Shown piece by piece: positions 16,644-26,424 of a stretch of 64,000 nucleotides of DNA; the first letter of the stretch is position 1; the number at the start of each line of letters is the position of its first letter. This DNA comes from Paeniglutamicibacter terrestris. Its GTDB lineage: Bacteria; Actinomycetota; Actinomycetes; Actinomycetales; Micrococcaceae. Made by a program: the position numbers and the translations under genes. The stretch is from assembly GCF_012271785.1 (NCBI RefSeq), contig NZ_JAAWVT010000011.1:1-64000 (forward strand). The letters are read 5' to 3'. Under the pieces are notes generated by a model. It had not been told where the DNA came from, searched no databases, and worked only from the letters and a program-made list of their open reading frames with translations.

Positions 16644-17123
16644 ATGAGCTCGTTTTCTTCCCCCAGCACCCGTCGCGCCTTTGTCGGCGGAACCGTGGCG
16701 GCAGGCGCCACCCTGGCCCTAGCGGCCTGCGGTGACGGTTCTTCCGCCGCGCCGAACAATACTCCTTCGGCACCCCCGGTCCCAGTCGGCGAGGGAGTTG
16801 TTGTTGCCACCGCCGCTGAGTTGCCTGTGGGTACCCGCTTGGCTGTTTCGGCCATTGCCACCCAGGGCGATACCGCCGGAAAGGAATCCGGCTACTTACT
16901 CTTCCGACCCAGCGAAAAATCCGTGCTGGCGTACACCGCCATTTGCACGCATCAGGGATGCGCTGTGGGGACCAAGGCCCCCAGTGGCGAGGGCTTTTAT
17001 TGTGCCTGCCATGGCTCGGCTTTCGACGCCACCGATGGCAAGGTCACAGCGGGACCGGCGAAGGGTGCCCTCGAACGCTTCGCCGCGGAGATTCAGGGCA
17101 AGAACGTCCTGATCTTCATTTAG
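16644..17123 (+). CDS. Tat-exported Rieske 2Fe-2S lipoprotein (copy 2)
   Basis: A 159-residue paralogue of the preceding protein, with STRRAFVGG as the Tat motif and LAACGD as the lipobox. A proline- and alanine-rich linker follows (about 35-60). The cluster ligands are intact: Cys101/His103 in CTHQGC, Cys120/His123 in CACHGS, disulfide Cys106/Cys122. It probably carries electrons in or on the outer face of the membrane. Start is ATG 16644; a GTG two codons earlier is possible. Confidence 0.85.
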   Translation: MSSFSSPSTRRAFVGGTVAAGATLALAACGDGSSAAPNNTPSAPPVPVGEGVVVATAAELPVGTRLAVSAIATQGDTAGKESGYLLFRPSEKSVLAYTAICTHQGCAVGTKAPSGEGFYCACHGSAFDATDGKVTAGPAKGALERFAAEIQGKNVLIFI

Positions 17124-17125
17124 GT

Positions 17126-17782
17126 TCAGGCGTCAAAGCCGCGGGCCATAAATTCAACGGTGCCTTCATCGAGTCCCGCCAGTGATAACCAGCCGGCCTC
17201 GGTGGCCGTTCCAGGTACCCGGTACGCGGTGACGTCCTCACCCCAGCTGGCACACACCACATCGTTTGCCGCATCCACCCAGTGGGTTACCTTCAGTTCT
17301 CCATCCACCCAGGCCTCGAAGCGCTGGGCTCGCAGTGCATGACTCTGCGGAATGGGCAAGTCCTGGACTTCACCCACCCTGCGCACCATGGCATTGGGTT
17401 CGGAATGCGCCGTGGCTGCGGTTTTCGGTGTGTCCATCAACAGCTCATCCAGGTGCCAATAGGTCAGGGGCTCATCGGGTGTCTCCAGGGCCAACTTCAG
17501 CATCAGGATCTCGCCGAAACTCGGCATTGATTTTGTGGGGAAGCGCCCGGACTCGCGGTGCGAGATGCTGGTGTGCTCCATCAACTGATTCCGGAACGAG
17601 TTGACCTCCCAGATACCGGTGTCCGGTTCCATGCGGATGCGCGACTCTGCGCGGTATGGCTCGGGGTCTGCATCGATGAGCAGCCTGGTCAAGAGCACAT
17701 GGGCGCTCAATCGCTGGTATCGCACGCCGATGCGCTGTTGGTCCTTGACCAGTACTTCCCAGCGTTCAAAATCCGTGTGCAC
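17126..17782 (-). CDS. Protein of unknown function
   Basis: A 218-residue soluble protein, probably mixed alpha/beta. I do not recognise the family. Features include RIGVRYQRLSAHVLLTRLLID near the N-terminus, an IRMEPDTGIWEVNSFRNQLMEHTS segment, and a C-terminal half with several Trp (FEAWVDGELKVTHWVDAANDVV). No signal peptide, membrane span or metal motif is visible. The GTG start at 17782 has GGAGAG 4 nt upstream; a longer frame to 17917 lacks support. It converges on the second Rieske gene with 2 nt between stops and lies just downstream of the ECF transporter operon on the same strand. Confidence 0.7.
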   Translation of the reverse strand: MHTDFERWEVLVKDQQRIGVRYQRLSAHVLLTRLLIDADPEPYRAESRIRMEPDTGIWEVNSFRNQLMEHTSISHRESGRFPTKSMPSFGEILMLKLALETPDEPLTYWHLDELLMDTPKTAATAHSEPNAMVRRVGEVQDLPIPQSHALRAQRFEAWVDGELKVTHWVDAANDVVCASWGEDVTAYRVPGTATEAGWLSLAGLDEGTVEFMARGFDA

Positions 17783-17829
17783 AGTACTCTCCGTCGTGGG
17801 GGGTGATCCTTCCCCCAAATGATCACACT

Positions 17830-19269
17830 CTACCGGTGGCCCCGATGGCCTGCGTGCGCGATGGTGGGCTGCGAGGCTCTGAGGGCCGGTCTCATCCGGT
17901 GCACACGGTGGGCACACGCTGCCAAAAAGGCCTCGTCGTGGGTGGTCAGAAGTACCGCCCCGCCGCGATCTACCACCGCGGTGATGACCGTGAGCAATCG
18001 AGCCAACCCGTGAGCGTCAAGGGCTTCACTCGGTTCATCCAGCAGTAGTACGGCCGGTTCGTGCACCAACACCGTGGCCAGGGCCACCAATCGGCGCACC
18101 GAGGCTGGCAACTCATAGGGGTGAGTGTCGAGGTATTCGCTCAGCCCCAGGGTCGCCAACACACTCGGGATCCGGGAAATTTCTGCCCCACGCCGACGCA
18201 AACCAAAACCGACCTCACGACCCACTGTGCGTTCAAAGAGCTGGTCGGCGGGATTTTGCAGGAGCAGTCCCACGCCCTGTGAACGCACCGCGGCGCCACC
18301 GATCCGTCCCGAACTCGGTGCCAGCAGGCCGGCGGCCGCCTTGAGCACCGTGGTCTTCCCGGATCCGTTGGGGCCGGTCAGCGCCACACACTCCCCTGCT
18401 CGAATCTGCAGCTCAAGCCCACTGACCACGACGTCGGGGCAACCCGGGTAGGCCAGCGCCACATCGGCAAAATCCAGAAGTAGCTCCGGCGATTGCCGCG
18501 TTAGGGGACGCTGTGCCGGTGCGACAGGTTCCAGACTCGCTGGGGCTAACATGGCGGAGATGTGCAGAGCGCCCCCACGCAGGAAACGTATCTGTTGCGC
18601 CTCCGCCGCCAGGGAATCCAGGGCACGAGTCAACAGCACCAGAGCGGTTCCGGAGGCACGTAGGCGCCCCAGCAATTCCACCACTGTGCGAGCTGCCTGG
18701 GTATCAAGTCCGGCCAGTGGCTCGTCAAGAACTAACACCGGTGGGGCATCAAGTGCCAGCGCTGCCAGTGCCACCAGACGTTCCTGACCGCCGGAAAGTG
18801 TGCCCGGATCACGCGCCAGCAGGTAGCCCAGCTCCAGTCGATCGGCCAGCTCGGCGATCCGCTCGTGCATCTGCTGACGCGGTACCCCGGCGTTTTCCAT
18901 CCCCAGGGCCAGTTCCTCTGCCACGGTTTCGCGTACCCCGGAGAGGTAGTGGCGCGCGTCTTGCGGCAGCATCCCTACGGCTCGGGCCCAGCCCACCGGA
19001 TCAATGCGGACCGTGCTGCCACCACCATGACAAATTTCTTGCCCGGCCAGCTGCAGCGTCGCCTCAAGTTGGTCTCCCTCATGGCGCGGCAACATCCCGG
19101 CCAGGATGGCCCCGAGGGTGGACTTGCCGGACCCGGAGTCCCCCACAATCACCGTGAGTGACCCTTCGCTCAGCGCGAGATTCATTGCGTTCAGGGTGTT
19201 GTTAGTGGATCCCGAGTAGCGGAATCGCTCTAGCTGCAGGGTGAGTACGGTTGGCTTGTTGGTGATCAT
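17830..19269 (-). CDS. ecfA: ECF transporter fused ATPase component (two ABC domains)
   Basis: A 479-residue fusion of the two energy-coupling-factor ATPases. The first ABC domain has Walker A VGDSGSGKST at about 42-51, the signature LSGGQERL and Walker B VLVLDEPLAGLD. The second has Walker A LTGPNGSGKTT near residue 300 and Walker B VLLLDEPSEALD. Its signature reads LPASVRR rather than LSGGQ, so ATP sites are probably asymmetric. The ATG at 19269 overlaps the ecfT stop as ATGA; the longer frame to 19332 would run deep into ecfT. Together with EcfT and the S protein it powers uptake of a small molecule, probably nucleoside-related from the neighbours. Confidence 0.88.
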   Translation of the reverse strand: MITNKPTVLTLQLERFRYSGSTNNTLNAMNLALSEGSLTVIVGDSGSGKSTLGAILAGMLPRHEGDQLEATLQLAGQEICHGGGSTVRIDPVGWARAVGMLPQDARHYLSGVRETVAEELALGMENAGVPRQQMHERIAELADRLELGYLLARDPGTLSGGQERLVALAALALDAPPVLVLDEPLAGLDTQAARTVVELLGRLRASGTALVLLTRALDSLAAEAQQIRFLRGGALHISAMLAPASLEPVAPAQRPLTRQSPELLLDFADVALAYPGCPDVVVSGLELQIRAGECVALTGPNGSGKTTVLKAAAGLLAPSSGRIGGAAVRSQGVGLLLQNPADQLFERTVGREVGFGLRRRGAEISRIPSVLATLGLSEYLDTHPYELPASVRRLVALATVLVHEPAVLLLDEPSEALDAHGLARLLTVITAVVDRGGAVLLTTHDEAFLAACAHRVHRMRPALRASQPTIAHAGHRGHR

Positions 19270-20024
19270 GAAAACCACCCCCAGCTCGGTGCCAGCACCG
19301 CCAGCGGGCCCAGAACAACGGCACATAAACACAGTATGCGCAGACGTCGCTGGTTGGCCGAATCCGGAACGGAGCGTAGCCGAGTGTGCTGACCGGTTGC
19401 TGGAAAACCGCGTGCGGCTAAATGGGCGGAGCGGTCGGTGGCATCCTGCAGGGCACTGAGCACCAGTGGCACCGAACGCAGGGCCAGGCGCTTGAACCAG
19501 CCGCGCGGCCCGCGTCCCACCCGTGCCCCACGCAGGGCTTGAGCCTCACCGATGACTCGTTGACGCTGCTCCAGTCGTGGCAGTAAAAACAAGGTGGCGG
19601 CCAGCAGATACCCCAGCTGTGGTGGTGCTCCGGAGAGATCCACCGCGGCCACCAGATCGTGCCGTTGGATCAGTACCGTGCACAGTAGCCCGGCGATCAC
19701 CAGAACGGCGGTGCGCAGCCCCAGCTCCCCGGCGGTGACCAGACCCTGCTCGGTGATGCGTATGGGACCGGCCGCCAGTAGTACGTGGGCGCCAGTGGCA
19801 TCGGTGAGCCCGTGGATCAATAATTGGGATCCCCACGCTGGAACCAAGATGGCGGCACCTAGTCCCACCAGGCGCCGGGCGCGCCTAGCCCATACCGCTG
19901 TGCCCAGGCACAGCAGTAGCACCGCGCTGCTCAGCCACCATCGGGAAGCCGCCGTGGTGATGGCCACGACCGCTGCGACAAGGGCAAGCACGGTAAAGGG
20001 GTGGACTGCTAGGGTTCGGGGCAT
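19266..20024 (-). CDS. ecfT: ECF transporter transmembrane component EcfT (CbiQ-like)
   Basis: This is the membrane coupling protein that links the substrate-binding S component to the ATPases. It has 252 residues with about 5-6 hydrophobic helices. The cytosolic coupling region contains QALRGARVGRGPRGWFKRL, which holds the family's Ala-Arg-Gly type motif. A second motif, HLAARGF, lies near the C-terminus. ATG 20024 begins 10 nt after the S-component stop. The downstream overlap with ecfA supports coupled translation. Confidence 0.85.
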   Translation of the reverse strand: MPRTLAVHPFTVLALVAAVVAITTAASRWWLSSAVLLLCLGTAVWARRARRLVGLGAAILVPAWGSQLLIHGLTDATGAHVLLAAGPIRITEQGLVTAGELGLRTAVLVIAGLLCTVLIQRHDLVAAVDLSGAPPQLGYLLAATLFLLPRLEQRQRVIGEAQALRGARVGRGPRGWFKRLALRSVPLVLSALQDATDRSAHLAARGFPATGQHTRLRSVPDSANQRRLRILCLCAVVLGPLAVLAPSWGWFS

Positions 20025-20034
20025 CGGAGGAACG

Positions 20035-20841
20035 CTAGCGCGAGGTGCGGCGGCCGAGCACGTTGTAACGACGCACAAAAGCGAAGCTGGCACTCAGGCG
20101 ACCGGGCAGGGCGTAGACCAGCAGTGCGGCCAGTAAGAAGACGATCGCTTTGTCTCCCGGATCGGAAATCAGCGCCTGCTTGGTCACTGCCCCCAGCAGC
20201 GAGTCACCCATCGACCTAAAGGCCGCGACCACCGCACCGGTACCCACACCCGAGGTGCCACCAAAAACGAAGGCGGCCACCGGTGCGGAGAGCACGCCGA
20301 CCAAGACGCCCGTGACGAGACCCGCCACGGGTGCCAGGTAGGGACGGCGCAGCGCGCCGAAGCGGGCGGCGGAACCGGCTAGGAATCCGATGAGCGCGGC
20401 GCCGGCAGCAAAGGGCAGCACCGTGGGGTTAAACAGCGACCAGATGAGCGTGCCGAGCACACCGGTGGCGGCTCCCGCTCGGCGTCCGGCCAGGAAACCA
20501 ACCAACACGGTGCCCAGCGAGTCCAGGTAGAGCGGGATCATCACCGAGCCGACAAATTGGCCCAGCACAATGTTCAGTGCCAACGCCACCGGGATCAGGG
20601 TGAGCGTGGAGACGGGAAGCTCCGGCAGCACCGCTGCCAGCAGCAGGAGGGCGGAAATCAGGTAGGCGGCGAACGTGGCCAGCGCGACGCTTGCCCCCAG
20701 CCCATCGGTGAGGCCAGTTGGCTGTGTGAGCACCAGGGTGATGTAGGTGCCGGCCAACAAGACCACGGCCGCAGCGGCCATGAGTCGGCGGCGCAGCAGG
20801 TGGCCGGGTGCGATGTCGGGCAGGGTCAGATTCGGTGACAT
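20035..20841 (-). CDS. ECF transporter substrate-binding (S) component
   Basis: A 268-residue integral membrane protein with about 6-7 helices. VALALNIVLGQFVGSVMIPLYLDSLGTVLVGFLAGR (in two stretches near residues 85-120) resembles ECF S components, which bind the substrate within the membrane. The vitamin-specific signatures of ThiT, RibU or BioY are not evident to me. The nucleoside hydrolase and aldo/keto reductase upstream on the same strand suggest a nucleoside, base or sugar-like ligand; this is inference. Confidence 0.8.
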   Translation of the reverse strand: MSPNLTLPDIAPGHLLRRRLMAAAAVVLLAGTYITLVLTQPTGLTDGLGASVALATFAAYLISALLLLAAVLPELPVSTLTLIPVALALNIVLGQFVGSVMIPLYLDSLGTVLVGFLAGRRAGAATGVLGTLIWSLFNPTVLPFAAGAALIGFLAGSAARFGALRRPYLAPVAGLVTGVLVGVLSAPVAAFVFGGTSGVGTGAVVAAFRSMGDSLLGAVTKQALISDPGDKAIVFLLAALLVYALPGRLSASFAFVRRYNVLGRRTSR

Positions 20842-20958
20842 GAGAGAAATTCCTCGCAGGCGAGCGGGGGCACCGCCGGGGATGCCGGTGGAGCCAGATG
20901 ATACGAACAGGACCTAATGTCACCTCGGTCCGGTCATCGATTCTAGCCGACGGTGCCC

Positions 20959-22026
20959 TTACTCCGTATCTAGCCGTGCAGCGAGCGCCCCGATGCGCTG
21001 AACCAGCTCGCGGAACCCTGCCTGCGGATCATTCCAGGAAACGACCGAAGCGTTTGCGGCCTTGCCCCACAGAGAGCGGAAGTCTGCGACGGTGGTGCCG
21101 AATAACAGCGGAGACTCGGTTTCAACATCGATGGTGGCCGGGCGGCTGCGGTATTCCAGGGTGCCTGCGGCGATTCCCGCGGCAAAATAGTCATGCACGT
21201 GGGCGATATAGCCCTGATCGTAGGCGCGATGAAATTCGAAGTAGAAACGCAGCGCGTCGGAGAGGTAGCGCACCAGTGGGTTCGAGGCCGCGCTGCGGGT
21301 GCCCTCCGGGTCTTTCGCGTCGACGATCTCCGGTTCTGTGCAGCCTGCGGCCGCGGCCAGATCGGTGAGTAGCGAAGGATCCATTTCGAAGCGTTCGGTG
21401 GTATCAAGTGAACAAACGATCGGGAGTTTGTTTGGATCCAGACCGGCCGCCGCCGCAGCACTGTAAGCGGCATACACCTCGGCTGCGGCGTGCGGATCCA
21501 CGTGCGTGTTCCACTCCGCCGTGGGTGTGGTGTTGCCCTGATGATAAAAGGCCCCACCCATGATCACCACCTTGCCCAACAGCCACGGTAGTTGCGGTTC
21601 GCGGCGCAGTGCCAGGGCGAAGTTGGTCAGCGGGGCGCTGAGCAACGCCGTCAGCTCCCCCGGGTTGGCTCGGGCCTCCCGAATCCAGAAATCGACGGCG
21701 TCCTGCCCCGATTCAGGCTCTTCCGCCGGTGCGGGGTTCGGCAGCGTGGCGTAGCCAACTCCCTGGGGTCCGTGAGTTTCCTCGGTGGTGACCAGCTTGA
21801 TGCGCAGTGGGGCGCGCGCACCGATGAGCACCGGCACCTGGGGTTGCCCGCACAACTCCAATAGTGCCCGGTTGTTCGCTGCGACTTGATCCGCATCTAC
21901 ATTGCCCGCGGTGGAGGTGACAGCGACAATCTCCACGTGCTCGCAGGCGCTGAGATAGGCCAGGGCCAGCGCGTCGTCGATTCCGGTGTCGTTATCCAGC
22001 AAGATTCTGGTGCGTGGCAGATTCAT
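20959..22026 (-). CDS. Nucleoside hydrolase (IunH-type)
   Basis: This 355-residue enzyme should hydrolyse the N-glycosidic bond of a ribonucleoside to base and ribose. The calcium-binding DNDTGIDDALAL lies at residues 11-22. TSTAGNV, a VVIMGGAF motif, EWNTHVDPHAAAEV and HDYFA, with the late catalytic acid/base region, complete the fold. The C-terminus is longer than in E. coli RihA/B. It starts 3 nt after the aldo/keto reductase stop and lies about 117 nt upstream of the ECF S gene, making a likely salvage operon. Substrate specificity cannot be read from the sequence. Confidence 0.88.
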   Translation of the reverse strand: MNLPRTRILLDNDTGIDDALALAYLSACEHVEIVAVTSTAGNVDADQVAANNRALLELCGQPQVPVLIGARAPLRIKLVTTEETHGPQGVGYATLPNPAPAEEPESGQDAVDFWIREARANPGELTALLSAPLTNFALALRREPQLPWLLGKVVIMGGAFYHQGNTTPTAEWNTHVDPHAAAEVYAAYSAAAAAGLDPNKLPIVCSLDTTERFEMDPSLLTDLAAAAGCTEPEIVDAKDPEGTRSAASNPLVRYLSDALRFYFEFHRAYDQGYIAHVHDYFAAGIAAGTLEYRSRPATIDVETESPLLFGTTVADFRSLWGKAANASVVSWNDPQAGFRELVQRIGALAARLDTE

Positions 22027-22029
22027 GGG

Positions 22030-23013
22030 CTAGAAAAGAGCGATCTTCGGCACGCGAGGGAAGATCGAGTCGAGTTCGGTCAGGTCCTCGACGGAGGGCT
22101 TCCAACTTGCCGCGGCGGCGTTCTGGCGGATTTGTTCCGCCTTGGTGGCCCCGGCGATGACACTGGCTACGGCCGGTTGGGCGGCGAGCCAGGAGAAGGC
22201 GACCTGTAGTTCGGTGAAGCCGCGTTCACGGGCGAAGTCGGAGAAGGTGCGCAGTTGCTCGAAGTCGGCGGTGTTCATCAGGTGGGTCCGGGCGTGGGTC
22301 AGTCGGGATCCTTCCGGTGCCTGGCCAGAAGAGTACTTGCCGGTCAGCAGGCCATTGGCCAGTGGGAAGTAGGGCAGCAAGCCCAGCTCATAGGCTTCGG
22401 CGGCCGGCGCTACCTCGAGCTCGGCACGGCGGTCCAGCAGGTTGTAGTGATTCTGTGTGGAGACAAAGCGCGCGCCACCGGAAATGCGGGCGGTAAATTC
22501 GGCCTCGGCGATCTGCCATCCGGCGCGGTTCGAGTGCCCCAGGTAGCGGACCTTGCCGGCGGTGACCAGATCATCAAGTGCCGCGAGGGTCTCGGAGATC
22601 GGGGTCAGCGGATCAGGTGTGTGGAATTGGTACAGATCGATGTATTCGGTGCCCAGCCGGCGCAGCGAGGCCTCCACGGCACGGACGATGTAGCGGCGCG
22701 AGCCGCGGGCACCGAAGTCGTTGCCGTTGACCCCGCACATATCCATCCCGAACTTTGTGCCAATCACTACCTCATCTCGGCGGTTTCCCAACGCCTTGCC
22801 GAGCATGGATTCCGAGAGACCGGGTGTCTTGCCGTAGGTGTCGGCCACGTCGAAGAATGTGATTCCCGACTCAAGTGCGGCGTTGATGACGGCGTCGGTT
22901 CCGGCTTGGTCCTCGGTTGCGGTGCCGGCACGGCCCAGGTTATTGCAGCCAAGCCCAACGGCCGAAACCACTAGCCCCGAATTGCCCAAACGGCGATACT
23001 CCACAGTGCTCAT
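22030..23013 (-). CDS. Aldo/keto reductase
   Basis: A 327-residue NADPH-dependent TIM-barrel reductase of the YhdN/potassium-channel-beta-like branch. It has GLGCNNLGRAG near the start, FDVADTYGKTPGLSE with the catalytic Asp and Tyr, a GTKFGM Lys and the YIDLYQFHTPD segment. The C-terminal cofactor region is PAVASVIAGATKAEQIRQNAAA. It reduces an aldehyde or ketone, possibly ribose- or nucleoside-derived given the operon. GAAGGG is about 9 nt upstream of the ATG. Confidence 0.88.
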   Translation of the reverse strand: MSTVEYRRLGNSGLVVSAVGLGCNNLGRAGTATEDQAGTDAVINAALESGITFFDVADTYGKTPGLSESMLGKALGNRRDEVVIGTKFGMDMCGVNGNDFGARGSRRYIVRAVEASLRRLGTEYIDLYQFHTPDPLTPISETLAALDDLVTAGKVRYLGHSNRAGWQIAEAEFTARISGGARFVSTQNHYNLLDRRAELEVAPAAEAYELGLLPYFPLANGLLTGKYSSGQAPEGSRLTHARTHLMNTADFEQLRTFSDFARERGFTELQVAFSWLAAQPAVASVIAGATKAEQIRQNAAAASWKPSVEDLTELDSIFPRVPKIALF

Positions 23014-23174
23014 AAGGATTCATCCCTTCAAATAATTATGCATCCGGTACTACCCGCGGAGGCTTCGCTTACACGGATCAGCAACCACGTGTTCGAAAAA
23101 ACCAAGTATGACCTGCCTTTCGGGACGTTGTATGTCGTCCGGCAGTCTTGTCATTATTCCTCGGAAACTCCTAA

Positions 23175-24623
<1,449 letters not shown>

Positions 24624-24658
24624 AAGCATCATGCCGGTGGCCCCATAGGCCTACCGGG

Positions 24659-24708
24659 ACGGGCGGGGCCTTTTACCGAGTTATCGGTCAGGGGCTCCGC
24701 CCGTTTTT
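24659..24708 (+). terminator. Rho-independent terminator after argG
   Basis: ACGGGCGG (24659-24666) pairs with CCGCCCGT (24697-24704), extended inward by GGCC with GGCT including a wobble. It ends in TTTTT (24704-24708). Confidence 0.88.
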
Positions 24709-24718
24709 GTATCACGTC

Positions 24719-25468
24719 TCAAACACGTTTTTCGAGGGCGTCAAGGTCGCGCACGGCAAAACGGAGATGTTCCCACTCCTCGGACAGGATCACGTGCAGG
24801 CAGGACAGCGTGCTCTCGCTGCGGTCCGGGTTCCACGGGTTCCGCGTCACCTCCCCCAACTTGTCGGGTTCGAGGCCGGCCAGAAATTCGCGCACCATCA
24901 CCACACGCCCGGCCCTGGCCTTGAGCACCTCGGGGTATTCGGGAACGCCTAGAGCCAGGACGGACGTATCGTAACCTGCCTCCGCGAAGCCGTCGTTGGG
25001 CAGACCCAGCGGGTGGAACGGCGCTTCAATGCCCAGAATGGCCCGGCGCAGCCAGATGTCGGTGGCCAGCACCAGGTGGCGCAGTGTCTGGGAGAAGGAC
25101 CATTCCCCGTCCACCGAGACCTCAACGGTTTCGACCGGCATCGCTGCCACCCTGGCCAGCGTGGATTCCCAGGCCTGCTCGACGGCTGCCCAGGCACCGC
25201 GCAGTGACTCGGGGTCCGTGGCACGCATGCCCGCCCGCCCCGGAAAGCGGCGTAGCAGCTCGGCACGCACAAACGGCACGACGTCGATGCCGTTGACCAA
25301 AAGTGCGCCCTCCCGAAGCAACCATGGGTCATCGATGTCGATTCCCTGCGCGTCGACCCCGCGCATCACCACATCGCTCAGGACACAGTCGGTGAATCTG
25401 GACCCGCGCAGGTCCACGTCGTTGAACCGCGCTCCTTGTAGATCCGGCGATGCATTAAAGACTGTCAT
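24719..25468 (-). CDS. DinB-like protein with N-terminal pentapeptide repeats
   Basis: A 249-residue protein of two parts. Residues 6-40 show pentapeptide-repeat spacing (LQGARFNDVDLRGSRFTDCV), about four repeats. From about 85 on it is a DinB_2-type four-helix bundle with ligand-like residues: His in LRHLVLATDIWLRR and His in CLHVILSEEWEHLRF. DinB folds bind a metal and include bacillithiol- or mycothiol-dependent transferases. The ATG at 25468 is preceded by GGGGAGGAGCACC. It converges on argG and diverges from a mycothiol-type isomerase gene. Confidence 0.8.
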   Translation of the reverse strand: MTVFNASPDLQGARFNDVDLRGSRFTDCVLSDVVMRGVDAQGIDIDDPWLLREGALLVNGIDVVPFVRAELLRRFPGRAGMRATDPESLRGAWAAVEQAWESTLARVAAMPVETVEVSVDGEWSFSQTLRHLVLATDIWLRRAILGIEAPFHPLGLPNDGFAEAGYDTSVLALGVPEYPEVLKARAGRVVMVREFLAGLEPDKLGEVTRNPWNPDRSESTLSCLHVILSEEWEHLRFAVRDLDALEKRV

Positions 25469-25645
25469 GGTGCTCCTCCCCTGGGTCTCGCCACGGTGAT
25501 GGCCTCGCGGCGCGACGAAATTCGGTGGTCACCACGTGTGGCCGCGAGCCCACGCTACCACCGTGGATGCGGTACCTGAATGCCTCGGGCAGCACCGGCT
25601 TGCTAGACTCCTTGACCACACCTGTTAACCATATTCGGAGAAACC

Positions 25646-26311
25646 ATGACCCAGAAGATCTCACGGAACCTGCTCTGGTCCTGGGCTCACGCCGAGCGCG
25701 CCGCTCTAGCCCGGGATCTTGCCGAGCTCGAGGTTGAACAGTGGGCAACGGGCTCGCTCTGCGGGCGCTGGAGCGTGGAAGAAGTCGTGGCGCACCTAAC
25801 CGCAGCGGCAAGCATCGGTCCGGCACGCTGGGTCGCCAGCGTCGTGGGTGCCAAATTCGATTTCGACCTGCACAACGATCGACGGCTGGCCGAACACCGT
25901 GGTGCAACACCGAGCGAGACCTTGGCGCGGTTTCGTACGATCCAAACCAGCACCACCTCGACGTTTGGCCCGATCGAGGCCTGGGTGGGCGAAGTACTCA
26001 TCCATGCTCAAGACATCCGCCATCCGCTGGGGATCAAGCATCAGAGCAACGTCGATGCTGCTACGGCTGTCGCCCATTTTCTGGTCAAGGGCGACTTCAC
26101 GGTTCCTAGCAAAACGGCCAGTGCTGGATTACGGCTCGAGGCCACCGACGGGCCATTTGCCGTGGGTGAAGGTCCATTGGTCAGCGGCCCCACGATCGCG
26201 TTGGTGATGGCTATGGCTGGTCGTAGAAGTTATTGCGAGCAACTCACCGGCGACGGAGTAAAAATCTTGCAAGCCCGTGCTTGCTCTGGCAGTCGCCACG
26301 ATGAGGCATAG
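25646..26311 (+). CDS. Maleylpyruvate isomerase-family, mycothiol-dependent-type protein
   Basis: A 221-residue protein of the family that includes mycothiol-dependent maleylpyruvate isomerase. The metal site of the DinB-like N-terminal half is visible as WSVEEVVAHLTAAA near 37, EVLIHAQDIRHPLG near 114 and a Glu in the first helix. The actual reaction is unknown for most members, and no gentisate-pathway genes are near. GGAGAAACC lies just before the ATG. Divergent from the DinB/pentapeptide gene, which has the same overall fold. Confidence 0.8.
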   Translation: MTQKISRNLLWSWAHAERAALARDLAELEVEQWATGSLCGRWSVEEVVAHLTAAASIGPARWVASVVGAKFDFDLHNDRRLAEHRGATPSETLARFRTIQTSTTSTFGPIEAWVGEVLIHAQDIRHPLGIKHQSNVDAATAVAHFLVKGDFTVPSKTASAGLRLEATDGPFAVGEGPLVSGPTIALVMAMAGRRSYCEQLTGDGVKILQARACSGSRHDEA

Positions 26312-26424
26312 CAGCTAAGAAGGTCGTGGCTCTTTGCCACCGAACCGACAAGCTCGCCACCGCCACCGTCGATGATCACGGTGGGGAGCACCGGCATGCT
26401 AGCTGACGACAGCCCTCCGCGCGG

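Noticed and set aside
20842-20958. Possible vitamin riboswitch before the ECF S gene
   Set aside because: No conserved TPP, FMN or cobalamin sequence blocks are visible, and only a weak 5-bp stem is present.
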